Source of the DNA: Yoonia sp. BS5-3
GTDB taxonomy: Bacteria > Pseudomonadota > Alphaproteobacteria > Rhodobacterales > Rhodobacteraceae
Length of the DNA stretch: 64,000 bases
Direction: 5' to 3'
Assembly: GCF_038069655.2 (NCBI RefSeq)
Contig: NZ_CP150951.2
Location: 186,001 to 250,000 of the forward strand
This document shows, piece by piece, positions 44,402-53,118 of the stretch. The translations under genes and the position numbers were made by a program. Each line of letters begins with the position of its first letter. Within the stretch, counting starts at the first letter, position 1. The notes beneath the pieces are model-generated. The model did not search any database. It saw only the letters and a list, made by a program, of their open reading frames with translations, and was not told the origin of the DNA.

Positions 44402-45193
44402 ATGAGCAGAATTGACGCGAAATTTGCTGAATTGAAAGCGCAGGGCCGCAAGGCCTTTGTGGCTTATGTTATGGCAGGCGATCCTGATTACGACACCGGT
44501 CTTGAGGTCGTCAAAGGCCTGCCTGGCGCAGGCGTTGACATTATTGAGCTGGGCGTCCCGTTCACTGATCCTATGGCCGATGGCCCCACGATCCAGCTGG
44601 CCGGACAACGCGCCTTGGAAGGCGGCCAAACCCTTGAGAAGACCCTGGAATACGCCCGAGAGCTGCGCAAGAGCGATGACACTACCCCGATTGTCATGAT
44701 GGGATATTACAACCCGATCTATGCGCGCGGTGTCGATGCCTTTCTCGCCGATGCTGTGACGGCGGGTATTGACGGGCTGATCATCGTCGATCTGCCCCCT
44801 GAAGAGGACGAAGAGCTTTGCATTCCCGCCCAGAAGGCCGGTATCAACTTTATCCGTCTCGCCACCCCAACCACCGATGACAAGCGCTTGCCTGCTGTAC
44901 TGAAAAACACCTCGGGCTTTGTCTATTATGTCTCCATGACCGGGATCACCGGCACAGCCGATGCCCAGGCTGGGGATGTCGCCCCAGAGGTTGCCCGAAT
45001 CAAATCCCAAACCGACCTGCCTGTCATCGTCGGCTTCGGGATCAAAACCCCCGAAGCTGCCGCTGCTATTGCAGGCGTTGCGGATGGTGCGGTTGTTGGT
45101 TCGGCGATTGTAGAGCGTATTGCAAAGGGCGACAGCACCGCCGCAGTGCTGGCTTTTGTAAAATCACTGGCTGACGGCACCCATAGCGCCTGA
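44402..45193 (+). CDS. trpA: Tryptophan synthase alpha chain
   Basis: 263 residues from ATG ([12 protein letters not shown]). It cleaves indole-3-glycerol phosphate to indole and glyceraldehyde 3-phosphate. Catalytic blocks are [17 protein letters not shown] (with the active-site Glu) and [13 protein letters not shown]. The phosphate site includes [11 protein letters not shown] and [10 protein letters not shown]. trpB and trpF are about 15 kb away on the other strand, rather than adjacent as in many alphaproteobacteria. Confidence 0.95.
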   Translation: MSRIDAKFAELKAQGRKAFVAYVMAGDPDYDTGLEVVKGLPGAGVDIIELGVPFTDPMADGPTIQLAGQRALEGGQTLEKTLEYARELRKSDDTTPIVMMGYYNPIYARGVDAFLADAVTAGIDGLIIVDLPPEEDEELCIPAQKAGINFIRLATPTTDDKRLPAVLKNTSGFVYYVSMTGITGTADAQAGDVAPEVARIKSQTDLPVIVGFGIKTPEAAAAIAGVADGAVVGSAIVERIAKGDSTAAVLAFVKSLADGTHSA

Positions 45194-45200
45194 GCTGCCG

Positions 45201-46196
45201 TCAGGCCCCATTGATCATAAAGCGCAGCGCCTCTGGCAGCCGCAATTTCCAGAACGTGTCATAGTGCGACGCGCCTTTGTCGATCACCATCTTAAAGTCC
45301 TGCCCGAAGTTGTAGCCCTTTCGCAGCAAGGCCTCGGCCGTGGCTGTGTGTGATCCGCCATAGAGCGCGTCCAAATCGACCGTTCCCCGTTGGAAATAAA
45401 GCCGGTTGCCGTTTGGTGCGGGCAGATGCGCCACGAGCGCTTCACGCAATGCAGCCTCAACCCGGGCCCCGGCATCAGCCGGGTAGTCGGAAAATTGCAG
45501 CCCCGGCCCGAACAGGACCAGATGCGCTGACATGCCAATCCCGCCCGCAAACACATCCGCATGGGACAGCTGTGCCTCAAGCGGAAGCATCCCCCCCATC
45601 GACGCCCCGATCATATAGGTGTTATCCCGGTCTGGCAGCGTGTCGAAATTCGCATCGACATAGGGTTTGAGCTCATTGATGATGAAATCAAAGTAGTCGC
45701 CGGTCAGGTTTTCGCCCCCGCAGGACCGGTTCAGAAGATCGCCAAGCACATCATCGAAATATGCCGCCACAGTGGGCAGGTTGTATTCTCGCGACCGTCT
45801 TTCTGCATCGGCCGCAATCCCGACCACCATCACCGGCCCCACCCCTTGATGTGCCAGCATATGCAGGATCAGGTCCATTTCCCATGACGTGCCATAGGGC
45901 GATGCATTGGCGTCAAAGATCGCCTCGCCATCATTGACATAGATCACGGGAAGCGGCCCTGTCCGCATTTCTTCGGGCGGCAGCCAGATCACCACGTCGC
46001 GCGCGGTGACGGCTTTGGCATCAAACATCGGCAGATAAATAATCTCGCCTTTTTCGACTTTTGGTTCCTGGGTGAGTGGCATGGCATTTGCAGGCGCCCC
46101 GATCAGCGCGGGTGCGGCCAGACCTGTGGCGCCCCCGGCCATCAAGAGGTGACGCCGGTTGAGTTGTTGCTGTTTTGCTTGCTTTTTTGCGGTCAT
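45201..46196 (-). CDS. Tat-exported alpha/beta-hydrolase (esterase family)
   Basis: 331 residues from ATG (MTAKKQAKQQQ); AGGA lies nine bases upstream. The twin-arginine signal is NRRHLLMAGGATGLAAPAL, with cleavage near ANAMP. The hydrolase domain has LPVIYVNDGEAIFDA, nucleophile motif GASMGG near 207 and a late His in GASHYDTFWK. It resembles the IroE/Fes-like esterase fold, which cuts esters such as siderophores or S-formylglutathione-like substrates. It should act in the periplasm. Substrate unknown. Confidence 0.83.
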   Translation of the reverse strand: MTAKKQAKQQQLNRRHLLMAGGATGLAAPALIGAPANAMPLTQEPKVEKGEIIYLPMFDAKAVTARDVVIWLPPEEMRTGPLPVIYVNDGEAIFDANASPYGTSWEMDLILHMLAHQGVGPVMVVGIAADAERRSREYNLPTVAAYFDDVLGDLLNRSCGGENLTGDYFDFIINELKPYVDANFDTLPDRDNTYMIGASMGGMLPLEAQLSHADVFAGGIGMSAHLVLFGPGLQFSDYPADAGARVEAALREALVAHLPAPNGNRLYFQRGTVDLDALYGGSHTATAEALLRKGYNFGQDFKMVIDKGASHYDTFWKLRLPEALRFMINGA

Positions 46197-46307
46197 GAGG
46201 TGGTCCTGCCGTGTTGGGAATTTGTTTGCGATTTCCATAAGCCTAGCGCGCTCTGCCCTGTCCTTGCCGGTCAATTCCTGTTCATTTTAGGTCAAATATT
46301 GCGCAGA

Positions 46308-47240
46308 TCAGACCCGCAGCACCTCGGGCGTTTCGGTGGCGTCTGCGGGCGGCTTCACTGCACTGCCCGCCGCATCCCGGGGCGCAACCCCAAACTGCCG
46401 CCGAAAGGCCTGCGCAAAGCTTGAGCCATTTGCATAGCCCAGAAGATGCGCCACTTCCGATGGTTTCCGTCCCGATACGGCCAGCAAATGCCACGCATAC
46501 CCCATCCGGCGCGTATCCAACCACGCTTTGGGTGACATCCCATAAAGCGCTTGCACCCGCCGTTTAAACGTGGACGGCGACATCGCTGCCAGAAAGGCAA
46601 GTTCGTCTACGTTCAGCCCTTCTTGCCAATGTGCCTCAAGCACTTGGGAAATCCGCGTGTCCCCATCGACGGGCTGGTGGCTGCGCAAGGTACTGAAACC
46701 CACGTCCCCATGCGTGTCGTACAGCCCGCGCAGCGCCTGATGGCACCACAAGCGCCGCATCTGGGGCGACATCGCCCCATGTTTGCCCGCCAATTCTGCC
46801 ATGGCTTGCCCCATATCCCCCAGAAGCGCTGACTGCGCAAAGGCCCGGTGCCGCTGTCCGTCAGCATCCCCCGTAGGCGTGATATTTTGCGTGTTCAAAA
46901 AATCGGCCAACACGTCATTCGAAAAGAACAGCATGAGCGAGCGGTAGTCAGGGCTGTCTTCGACAACAAGCTGCGCGCCTTGCGTGTAAAGCATCATTGC
47001 CCCTGCCGTCAGCACAGTCGTCTGCGCCCCATCCGCCAGCCGCTTTTGCCCGCGCAGCACAAATGAGATCGCATGGGTCGACAGGGTGATCATGATCCGC
47101 CGTGGTTTGCGCGCACCGTCATGCAGCACAATCGCCACCCCGCCTGTTTGATCCTGGACGGAAAACACATCGGGCAAGGCAAAACTATGCGCCGTGTCCA
47201 TCAGGCCTTCATCCTTCGGTAGGAATTCCTGCTTTGGCAC
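46308..47240 (-). CDS. AraC-family transcriptional regulator
   Basis: 310 residues starting at a GTG (VPKQEFLPKD) preceded by GGGGAGGGAAAT, the best ribosome site in this open frame. The N-terminal 180 residues are a sensor domain of the RmlC/AraC-ligand type. The C-terminal AraC DNA-binding domain (about 205-300) has LNVDELAFLAAMSPSTFKRR and KPSEVAHLLGYANGSSFAQA. It is divergent from lldD and may control it; the spacer carries a TGGTAA/TTACCA dyad. Confidence 0.85.
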   Translation of the reverse strand: MPKQEFLPKDEGLMDTAHSFALPDVFSVQDQTGGVAIVLHDGARKPRRIMITLSTHAISFVLRGQKRLADGAQTTVLTAGAMMLYTQGAQLVVEDSPDYRSLMLFFSNDVLADFLNTQNITPTGDADGQRHRAFAQSALLGDMGQAMAELAGKHGAMSPQMRRLWCHQALRGLYDTHGDVGFSTLRSHQPVDGDTRISQVLEAHWQEGLNVDELAFLAAMSPSTFKRRVQALYGMSPKAWLDTRRMGYAWHLLAVSGRKPSEVAHLLGYANGSSFAQAFRRQFGVAPRDAAGSAVKPPADATETPEVLRV

Positions 47241-47347
47241 ATTTCCCTCCCCAGACCTAACGTCAGGGTAAGTGCGTTCATTGCGCCAAACAAGACAGAG
47301 GATTTTTGCTTTTCTTTCTGCTGCCCCCTTGCTCAAAATAGTCAAAC

Positions 47348-47366
47348 TGGTAAGTAATAGTTACCA
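47348..47366. promoter_or_regulatory. Inverted repeat before lldD
   Basis: TGGTAA-GTAATAG-TTACCA, perfect 6-bp arms, 16 bp before the lldD start. The TGGT...ACCA form resembles GntR/FadR-type operators (as for LldR), although the adjacent regulator is AraC-type. It could be an operator overlapping the ribosome site region. Confidence 0.45.
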
Positions 47367-47381
47367 ATTTGAGGATTTAGC

Positions 47382-48545
47382 ATGTCTGTCATTACCACAA
47401 TCGCCGATCTCAAGCGCCTCCATAAACGCCGGACACCGCGGATGTTTTATGATTATGCCGAAAGCGGCAGCTGGACCGAACAGACCTTTCGCGAGAACAC
47501 ATCAGATTTTGATCAGATCCGCCTGCGCCAGCGCATTGCGGTGGATATGACAAATCGCAATACCGCGTCCCAGATGATCGGCGAAGACGTCGCGATGCCC
47601 GTTGCCCTTGCCCCCGTTGGTCTGACCGGCATGCAATCTGCCGATGGCGAGATTAAAGCCGCCCGCGCCGCCGAGAAATTCGGGGTACCCTTTACCCTAT
47701 CCACGATGTCGATTTGTTCGATTGAGGACGTCGCTGAACATACCACCAAGCCATTCTGGTTTCAGGTCTACACATTACGCGATGATGATTTCATGAAGCG
47801 CCTGTTCGACCGGGCCCGCGCCGCGAAATGTTCGGCCATCGTCATCACCCTTGATCTGCAAATTATGGGCCAGCGCCATAAGGATTTGAAAAATGGCCTG
47901 TCCGCCCCGCCTAAATTTACGCTTTCGAGCATGGCCAACCTGGCCACCAAGGTGCCTTGGGGACTTGAGATGTTGCAGACCAAACGCCGGTTCTTTGGCA
48001 ATATCGTTGGCCATGCTGCCGGCGTTGAAGATCCGTCATCCTTGTCGTCCTGGACGGCTGAGGCCTTTGACCAATCGCTTGATTGGGACCGCGTGGCCGA
48101 GCTGATGAAGATGTGGGGCGGCAAGGTGATCCTGAAAGGTATTTTGGATGCCGAGGATGCCAAGAAGGCTGTCGCGCTGGGCGCTGACGCAATTGTGGTT
48201 TCAAACCATGGCGGCCGTCAGCTGGATGGTGCCCTGTCCTCAATCCGGATGCTCCCTGAGATCATGGATACGGTCGGCGACAAGATCGAGGTGCATCTGG
48301 ATAGCGGCATCCGGTCGGGGCAAGACGTGCTGAAGGCGCTGTCATTGGGGGCGAAGGGCACTTATATCGGCCGGGCCTATATTAACGGGCTGGGCGCAAT
48401 GGGCGAAAAAGGGGTCACAAAGGCGCTGGAGGTCATCCACAAAGAGCTGGACACAACCATGGCGCTGTGCGGTCGGCGCGATGTTAAGACGCTTGACCGA
48501 GATGTCCTATTGGTCCCCGAAGGTTTTGCCGGAAAATGGGAATAA
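47382..48545 (+). CDS. lldD: FMN-dependent L-lactate dehydrogenase
   Basis: 387 residues of the alpha-hydroxy-acid oxidizing flavoprotein family. FMN barrel blocks include MPVALAPVGLTGMQSADGE, VITLDLQIMGQRHKD and KVILKGILDAEDAKKAV. The catalytic His-Gly-Gly-Arg motif is SNHGGRQLDG near 273, and there is a phosphate site LDSGIRSGQDVLKAL. It oxidises L-lactate to pyruvate, feeding electrons to quinone at the inner membrane. Other 2-hydroxyacids are possible. It is divergent from the AraC regulator. Confidence 0.9.
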   Translation: MSVITTIADLKRLHKRRTPRMFYDYAESGSWTEQTFRENTSDFDQIRLRQRIAVDMTNRNTASQMIGEDVAMPVALAPVGLTGMQSADGEIKAARAAEKFGVPFTLSTMSICSIEDVAEHTTKPFWFQVYTLRDDDFMKRLFDRARAAKCSAIVITLDLQIMGQRHKDLKNGLSAPPKFTLSSMANLATKVPWGLEMLQTKRRFFGNIVGHAAGVEDPSSLSSWTAEAFDQSLDWDRVAELMKMWGGKVILKGILDAEDAKKAVALGADAIVVSNHGGRQLDGALSSIRMLPEIMDTVGDKIEVHLDSGIRSGQDVLKALSLGAKGTYIGRAYINGLGAMGEKGVTKALEVIHKELDTTMALCGRRDVKTLDRDVLLVPEGFAGKWE

Positions 48546-48712
48546 CTGCCTAAAACGCAGCATGAGTTCAGGTTTTCCGGAAATTCTGGGGAAAATATGC
48601 CCGTTCTGCACAAGAATTGATTGACGTTGCGCCAAGGCAAGTTATCAAAACGGGCGTAAGGCGTCCGTAAGAGGCGCATTTTATCTGTATGTCCAACTGA
48701 AGGAGCTTTTAC

Positions 48713-48949
48713 ATGCGCATTTTTCAAACGCTGGCCGCGACGGCTGCGATTTCTGCATTTGCTACAACAACATTGGCTGGCGGCTTATCCGACGAGATTA
48801 TCGAACCAGAAGTTGAGGTCATGGAAATCGATGAGCCACCCACATCATCCGTGAGCCCGGTTTACATCATCGTTGGCGTTCTGGCCGCATTGCTGGTTGT
48901 GGCTGCGCTGGATGAAGATGATGACGACGATGAGGTCGACGACTTATAA
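48713..48949 (+). CDS. Tiny acidic membrane protein, tandem paralog 1
   Basis: 78 residues with AAGGAG before the ATG. There is a Sec signal (about 1-21, ending TTLAGG), then LSDEIIEPEVEVMEIDEPPT, one strong membrane segment (VSPVYIIVGVLAALLVVAAL) and a Asp/Glu-only tail (DEDDDDDEVDD). The second gene 158 bp on is 78 residues with the same plan. No enzymatic motif. The acidic tail on one side of the membrane could bind cations. Unknown function. Confidence 0.8.
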   Translation: MRIFQTLAATAAISAFATTTLAGGLSDEIIEPEVEVMEIDEPPTSSVSPVYIIVGVLAALLVVAALDEDDDDDEVDDL

Positions 48950-49047
48950 GGGCAAATTGCTTGTTTTGATCAAACGCAAACTTGTGTTTGGTACCAAAAT
49001 TGTTGTTGCCAGATCAGCTTGAGAAGGCCCTGGCGACAACCAACGCT

Positions 49048-49064
49048 GTTTGCTGCCAGCAAAC
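49048..49064. promoter_or_regulatory. Inverted repeat upstream of second tiny acidic protein
   Basis: GTTTGCTG-C-CAGCAAAC, perfect 8-bp arms, 43 bp before the ATG. Either an operator or an RNA hairpin in the leader. The first paralog lacks an identical copy. Confidence 0.45.
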
Positions 49065-49106
49065 GCAACTTTCTCATAATCCAAACGAGGGACAAGGATT
49101 AACACT

Positions 49107-49343
49107 ATGAAAATCAACAAAGCACTCATTCTTGCAGCACCGATCGTCGCTGCTTCGACTTTCGCCTTTGCCGGTGGCCTTTCCGACGAGATTGTCGAAG
49201 CACCCGTTGAGGTGATGGAGGTGGAAGAACCATCCACATCGTCCATCAGCCCGGTTTACATCATTGTTGGCGTTTTGGCCGCATTGCTGGTTGTTGCTGC
49301 GCTGGACGAAGATGAAGAGGACGACGATGACGACGTCAGCTAA
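49107..49343 (+). CDS. Tiny acidic membrane protein, tandem paralog 2
   Basis: 78 residues, the same length as paralog 1: signal peptide ending AFAGG, LSDEIVEAPVEVMEVEEP, an almost identical membrane segment (ISPVYIIVGVLAALLVVAAL) and tail DEDEEDDDDDVS. The signal peptides differ most, the membrane segment least, so selection acts on the transmembrane part. A strong intrinsic terminator follows. Function unknown. Confidence 0.8.
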   Translation: MKINKALILAAPIVAASTFAFAGGLSDEIVEAPVEVMEVEEPSTSSISPVYIIVGVLAALLVVAALDEDEEDDDDDVS

Positions 49344-49395
49344 TTGAAAAACAAGGCGGCGTCTGTAACCCGCCGAAGACTCAATTATTATACAG

Positions 49396-49431
49396 AGGGC
49401 AGCATCTGCGGATGCTGCCTTTCTGTTTTTC
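49396..49431 (+). terminator. Intrinsic terminator after tiny acidic protein 2
   Basis: GGCAGCATC-TGCG-GATGCTGCC, 9-bp perfect stem, then TTTCTGTTTTT. Ends transcription of the tandem pair before the convergent DUF1801 gene. Confidence 0.8.
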
Positions 49432-49438
49432 GGCGGGT

Positions 49439-49807
49439 TCAAATGGGCTGTTCACCATCCTTTTGATCGCACCAGGCCCGGATGATCTGCTGCAACTCAT
49501 CCCGTTTTGCCCCAAGATCATCAAGATCGTGCACTTTGAAACTGCGCGCCTCTTTTCCATCGCCGATCAGATTTGGAAAATCGCCGGCGATCTGGGCCCC
49601 TTTGTGAAACATCAGTGATGCATGTTTGCGTGCCTTGGGAAAGAAGCTGGCGATGTTCCCCTGATACACAAATGTCGGCGCCTGCCATTTGATGCACTCA
49701 CCCACCCTTTCATCAGCGCTTAGGATCAGATCGCGCATCGCTGCAACCACGGGCTTCATGGGATTGTCATAGGCGTCCAGCCAGCGATCCACTTCGGGGG
49801 TTTTCAT
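49439..49807 (-). CDS. DUF1801 domain-containing protein
   Basis: 122 residues. The DUF1801 core is visible (PVVAAMRDLILSADERVGE, then CIKWQAPTFVYQGNIASFFP), as is the end LDDLGAKRDELQQIIRAW. The family is small, soluble and of unknown biochemical role, related to YdeI/frataxin-like folds. Its ATG overlaps the stop of the SnoaL-like gene (ATGA), so the pair is co-translated. Confidence 0.83.
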   Translation of the reverse strand: MKTPEVDRWLDAYDNPMKPVVAAMRDLILSADERVGECIKWQAPTFVYQGNIASFFPKARKHASLMFHKGAQIAGDFPNLIGDGKEARSFKVHDLDDLGAKRDELQQIIRAWCDQKDGEQPI

Positions 49808-50166
49808 GGCATATCCAGTGTTGTCACAAGCGATTTAATCAGACCGTCCTGCATTTCAAAAACATTCGTTCCGCTGCCCTGCCCGCCTGGTATGGCCTGT
49901 GAAATGCAGGTCCATTTGACGGTGATTTGCGTATCCTGAACGCTGACGGCCCCAAGGCTGATCAATGCATCATCAAAGGCGTCAGTCCTGCTGGCTTGAA
50001 ATGCGGCCATGATCGCCTCGCGCCCCTGATGCGGGGTGCTTTGTGCTGAAAAAGGCTCTGCATAGGTTGCATCAGGCGCAAAAAGCGCGCCCAGCCGCTC
50101 GAACCCGGCCGGTCCGGCTTGCATTGCCAGGAAGAAATTGCTGATCTGAAGTGGCATCTGGTTCAT
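49804..50166 (-). CDS. Nuclear transport factor 2/SnoaL-like protein
   Basis: 120 residues from ATG (MNQMPLQISNFF) with AAAGGGCC upstream; the longer open frame would cross the divergent regulator gene. The fold is recognised from FFLAMQAGPAGFERLGALFA, then DATYAEPFSAQSTPHQGREA and the closing IKSLVTTLDMP, as in ketosteroid-isomerase-like proteins. Members are isomerases, hydrolases or ligand binders; activity here is unknown. Divergent from the LuxR-type gene 17 bp away. Confidence 0.72.
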   Translation of the reverse strand: MNQMPLQISNFFLAMQAGPAGFERLGALFAPDATYAEPFSAQSTPHQGREAIMAAFQASRTDAFDDALISLGAVSVQDTQITVKWTCISQAIPGGQGSGTNVFEMQDGLIKSLVTTLDMP

Positions 50167-50183
50167 AAAAAAGGCCCTTTGTG

Positions 50184-50588
50184 ATGTCGGTTGATCCTGA
50201 AGTTCTTGCTGCGCTGCGCCACAGTCTGGTTGCATTGCAAAATGGCGCCCCCCGTCCAATCCCGGAAAACGTGATCGCCGCCCTTGCCGATATTGCCAAA
50301 CCCGGCACCCAGCTGAGCATTGATCTGGAGGCCAGCGCCGCCATTGGAGCACCGCTTGTCACCGTCCGGGCGCAACCGGGTATCGACAAGTTTCTTGCCC
50401 CCCTGACGGCCCGCCAACGCGAGGTCGCGAGCCAGATCATCGCGGGTAAATCGAACAAACAGATCGCTGCATCTTTGGGGATTTCGCTGGCCACCACAAA
50501 GGATCATGTTCACGCTATTTTGCACCGGCTTTCCCTTCCATCGCGCAGCGCTGTCATCGCTGCTGCACAAGCATCGCAATCAGGTTAA
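50184..50588 (+). CDS. Small LuxR-type helix-turn-helix regulator
   Basis: 134 residues. The C-terminal 65 residues are a LuxR/GerE DNA-binding domain (LTARQREVASQIIAGKSNKQ, then IAASLGISLATTKDHVHAIL). The N-terminal part is short (about 70 residues) and matches no known sensor domain. It is divergent from the SnoaL/DUF1801 pair and probably regulates it. GTG at 50181 is an alternative start. Confidence 0.78.
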   Translation: MSVDPEVLAALRHSLVALQNGAPRPIPENVIAALADIAKPGTQLSIDLEASAAIGAPLVTVRAQPGIDKFLAPLTARQREVASQIIAGKSNKQIAASLGISLATTKDHVHAILHRLSLPSRSAVIAAAQASQSG

Positions 50589-50609
50589 GCCGCGCCCAAC
50601 TTTCGAACA

Positions 50610-50627
50610 ATCCATCCAAAGATGGAT
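50610..50627 (+). terminator. Hairpin after LuxR-type gene
   Basis: ATCCATC-CAAA-GATGGAT, 7-bp stem, 22 bases after the stop codon. No U tract follows, so termination is uncertain. Confidence 0.35.
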
Positions 50628-50714
50628 AGGCAATCTGCTTTGCAATCCTGCCGCGCCGGGCTAGCGTGGTTGAACCGATTTATCCTGACGCGTGTAGATT
50701 TTGGAGCCAGCCTA

Positions 50715-51698
50715 ATGCAAAACACCGATGCGCACACCGTCCGATGGGGTATCCTGGGCTGCGGTGATGTCACCGAAGTCAAAAGCGGCCCTGCCTTGCA
50801 AAAGACTGCACGCTCGCAACTTGTCGCGGTCATGCGCCGCGACGCACAGAAGGCGGCCGATTATGCCCGCCGCCATAATGTCGCCCGCGCCACGGATGAC
50901 GCGGATGCGCTGATCAACGATCCTGATATCAATGCGATCTACATCGCGACACCGCCCAGTTCCCATGCGGGTTATGCCATTCGCGCCCTGCAAGCGGGCA
51001 AGAATGTGCTGGTCGAAAAGCCGATCGCCTTAAATGCCAATGAGTGCGACGCAATCGAAGACGCCATCCGTGAGACCGGCGGCAAGTTATGCGTCGCCTA
51101 TTATCGCCGCGCCCTGCCCCGGTTTGAGAAGCTCAAAGAATTGATCGCCGACGGCACGATAGGGCCCTTGCGCCTGATCGAAGTCAGGCAATTCCGCCGG
51201 GCCGACCAGCAATCTGCCCAGCACTGGAAAACCGATCCTTCGATTGGCGGTGGCGGCAGTTTTGTGGACATGCAGACCCATACGCTGGACTGGCTGACTT
51301 ATGTCTTTGGATCGCCTGCAGCAGCCACGGGACTAAGAAAGAACCAAGCCAATTTGCATGCCGCTGAGGACCTGGTCCAATTCATGCTGGATTTTAAGGA
51401 ATTTCCGGCAATGGGGCTTTGTGCATATGCCGCTGCGGCGGATGAGGAAGCCGTTATCTTTCATGGCGCAAAGGGCCGTGCGGAAATGGGCTTTTTTCGC
51501 CCCTCTGCGATTGACCTGCAGATTGAAGGTGCCCATAGTCAGATCGACCTGCCGGACCCGCCCCATGTTCATCAACCGTTTATTGCCCGGGTCGTTGCGC
51601 ATTTTCTGGATGATGCGCCCAATCCGTGCAGCGCCGCTGCGGGCCGTCAAAGCACAGAATTGGTCGAGACGATCTTTGCCGGGCTGAGGTCTGCATAA
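50715..51698 (+). CDS. Gfo/Idh/MocA family oxidoreductase
   Basis: 327 residues from ATG ([12 protein letters not shown]) with GGAG upstream. The NAD(P)-binding Rossmann start is [19 protein letters not shown], followed by [20 protein letters not shown] and the catalytic [10 protein letters not shown] (EKP motif). Typical C-terminal barrel with [19 protein letters not shown]. It oxidises or reduces a sugar or cyclitol-like substrate; no neighbours define which. Confidence 0.85.
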   Translation: MQNTDAHTVRWGILGCGDVTEVKSGPALQKTARSQLVAVMRRDAQKAADYARRHNVARATDDADALINDPDINAIYIATPPSSHAGYAIRALQAGKNVLVEKPIALNANECDAIEDAIRETGGKLCVAYYRRALPRFEKLKELIADGTIGPLRLIEVRQFRRADQQSAQHWKTDPSIGGGGSFVDMQTHTLDWLTYVFGSPAAATGLRKNQANLHAAEDLVQFMLDFKEFPAMGLCAYAAAADEEAVIFHGAKGRAEMGFFRPSAIDLQIEGAHSQIDLPDPPHVHQPFIARVVAHFLDDAPNPCSAAAGRQSTELVETIFAGLRSA

Positions 51699-51792
51699 AC
51701 CCCTTTCCAAAAAAACGAATCCCCCCTATAGAGCGGGCTTCACCGGGCTCGGACACCCTTGGAGGCGGGCCCCTACATATCGGAGAAATACT

Positions 51793-52443
51793 ATGGCTGG
51801 AAAGATCCCAGATCTGAACGCCAAGGTACGCGCGGGGACAGGCAAGGGGGCCGCCCGCCAAGCTCGCCGTGATGGCGACGTACCTGGCATTGTTTATGGC
51901 GGCGGCGCAGACCCGCTCGCGATTAGCATCCCATTCAACTACCTGCTGACAAAGCTGCGCAAAGGCGGCTTTATGTCCACGCTTTTCAACCTGAAGGTCG
52001 AAGGCCAGGAAGATGTCCGCGTGATTTGCCGTGGCGTCCAGCGTGACGTTGTCAAAGATCTGCCCACGCATATCGACCTGATGCGCCTGAAGCGCACCAG
52101 CCGCGTGAAGATCTTTATCCCTGTTGAGTTCCTGAATGCAGACACATGCCCCGGCGTCAAAAAGGGCGGCGTTCTGACTGTTGTACGCAACGAAGTTGAG
52201 CTGGAAGTTCTGGCTGGCGACATTCCTGAAAACATCGAAATCGATCTGGCCGAAGTTGAAATCGGCGATACGATTTCCATCAGCGATGTCACATTGCCCG
52301 AAGGCGCAACCCCGGCCATCACCGACCGCGACTTTGTGATCGCTAATGTGGCTGCGCCTCGCGCGCTGCTGGCTGACGACGACGACGAAGATGAAGCCGG
52401 CGATGAAGCCGAAGCAGCAACTGAAGAGGCCGCTGAGGAGTAA
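51793..52443 (+). CDS. rplY: 50S ribosomal protein L25/general stress protein Ctc
   Basis: 216 residues, the longer CTC-type L25 with a C-terminal beta domain. The 5S rRNA-binding N-terminal part is [20 protein letters not shown], and the second domain includes [20 protein letters not shown]. It ends in a very acidic tail ([18 protein letters not shown]), common in this clade. An ideal terminator follows, and pth lies 0.7 kb downstream, a conserved neighbour. Confidence 0.94.
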   Translation: MAGKIPDLNAKVRAGTGKGAARQARRDGDVPGIVYGGGADPLAISIPFNYLLTKLRKGGFMSTLFNLKVEGQEDVRVICRGVQRDVVKDLPTHIDLMRLKRTSRVKIFIPVEFLNADTCPGVKKGGVLTVVRNEVELEVLAGDIPENIEIDLAEVEIGDTISISDVTLPEGATPAITDRDFVIANVAAPRALLADDDDEDEAGDEAEAATEEAAEE

Positions 52444-52470
52444 TTCCTTCGCCATCTTCAAACGATTAAG

Positions 52471-52496
52471 AGGGCACCCCAGCGGGTGCCCTTTTT
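52471..52496 (+). terminator. Intrinsic terminator after rplY
   Basis: AGGGCACCC-CAGC-GGGTGCCCT, 9-bp perfect stem, then TTTT. Textbook factor-independent terminator 27 bases after the rplY stop. Confidence 0.9.
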
Positions 52497-52594
52497 CATT
52501 TTCTGTTCGGGTCACGCTCACACGCGATCACGTCAAATTTAGTCATCCTTGCCCGGGTTTTGTGACAGGTTCCCTGCATGAACCTGAGGATGTC

Positions 52595-53086
52595 ATGAAA
52601 AAGCAGCGCAAACGCCACCAACCCAAAAAGAAACCTCACGCCGCGCAGGCCGAGGCCGGGCCAGCGAAGGCCCCAAATCGCCGTGCTTTGCTGCGCAACG
52701 GGCTGATTGGAGCCGCTGTTTTGGGTGTTGCTGGTTTTCTGACGGCAAGCACCGTGATGGCAACCATATCCGAACATGATCTTAGCCGTGTTGGCCAAGG
52801 TGTTCCCATGGTTGTTCAGGTCCATGACCCGCAATGCCCGTCATGCCGCGATTTGCAACGCGAAACCCGCACCGCATTGGAAGCCTTTGACGAATCCGAG
52901 CTGCAATATGTGATTGCCAGCCTCACCAGCACCACGGGCGCCGCCTTTGCTGCCCAATATGCCGCCCCGCGCATCACCCTGCTACTCTTCGATGGCGCGG
53001 GCAATCTGCAAGAGACCATCAATGGCGTGCATCCCTATACCGACCTTCAATTACGCTTTTCCCAGCTGGTTGCATTAGACCGCTAG
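52595..53086 (+). CDS. Membrane-anchored thioredoxin-fold protein
   Basis: 163 residues from ATG (MKKQRKRHQPKKK), with TGAGGAT upstream. A very basic N-terminal cytoplasmic tail is followed by one membrane segment (GLIGAAVLGVAGFLTASTVM). The periplasmic thioredoxin-like domain has a CPSC active site (PQCPSCRDLQRETR). It probably takes part in thiol/disulfide chemistry outside the inner membrane. The frame overlaps the end of rplY upstream, but the real start lies after the rplY terminator. pth follows 32 bp later. Confidence 0.75.
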   Translation: MKKQRKRHQPKKKPHAAQAEAGPAKAPNRRALLRNGLIGAAVLGVAGFLTASTVMATISEHDLSRVGQGVPMVVQVHDPQCPSCRDLQRETRTALEAFDESELQYVIASLTSTTGAAFAAQYAAPRITLLLFDGAGNLQETINGVHPYTDLQLRFSQLVALDR

Positions 53087-53118
53087 CGCCGCATTGCAGC
53101 ATCCGTTAAGATGCGCGC

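Noticed and set aside
44282..45010. A 243-codon upstream extension of the ychF frame across trpA
   Set aside because: It is antisense to the clear trpA gene, and the YchF P-loop fixes the start at 44281.
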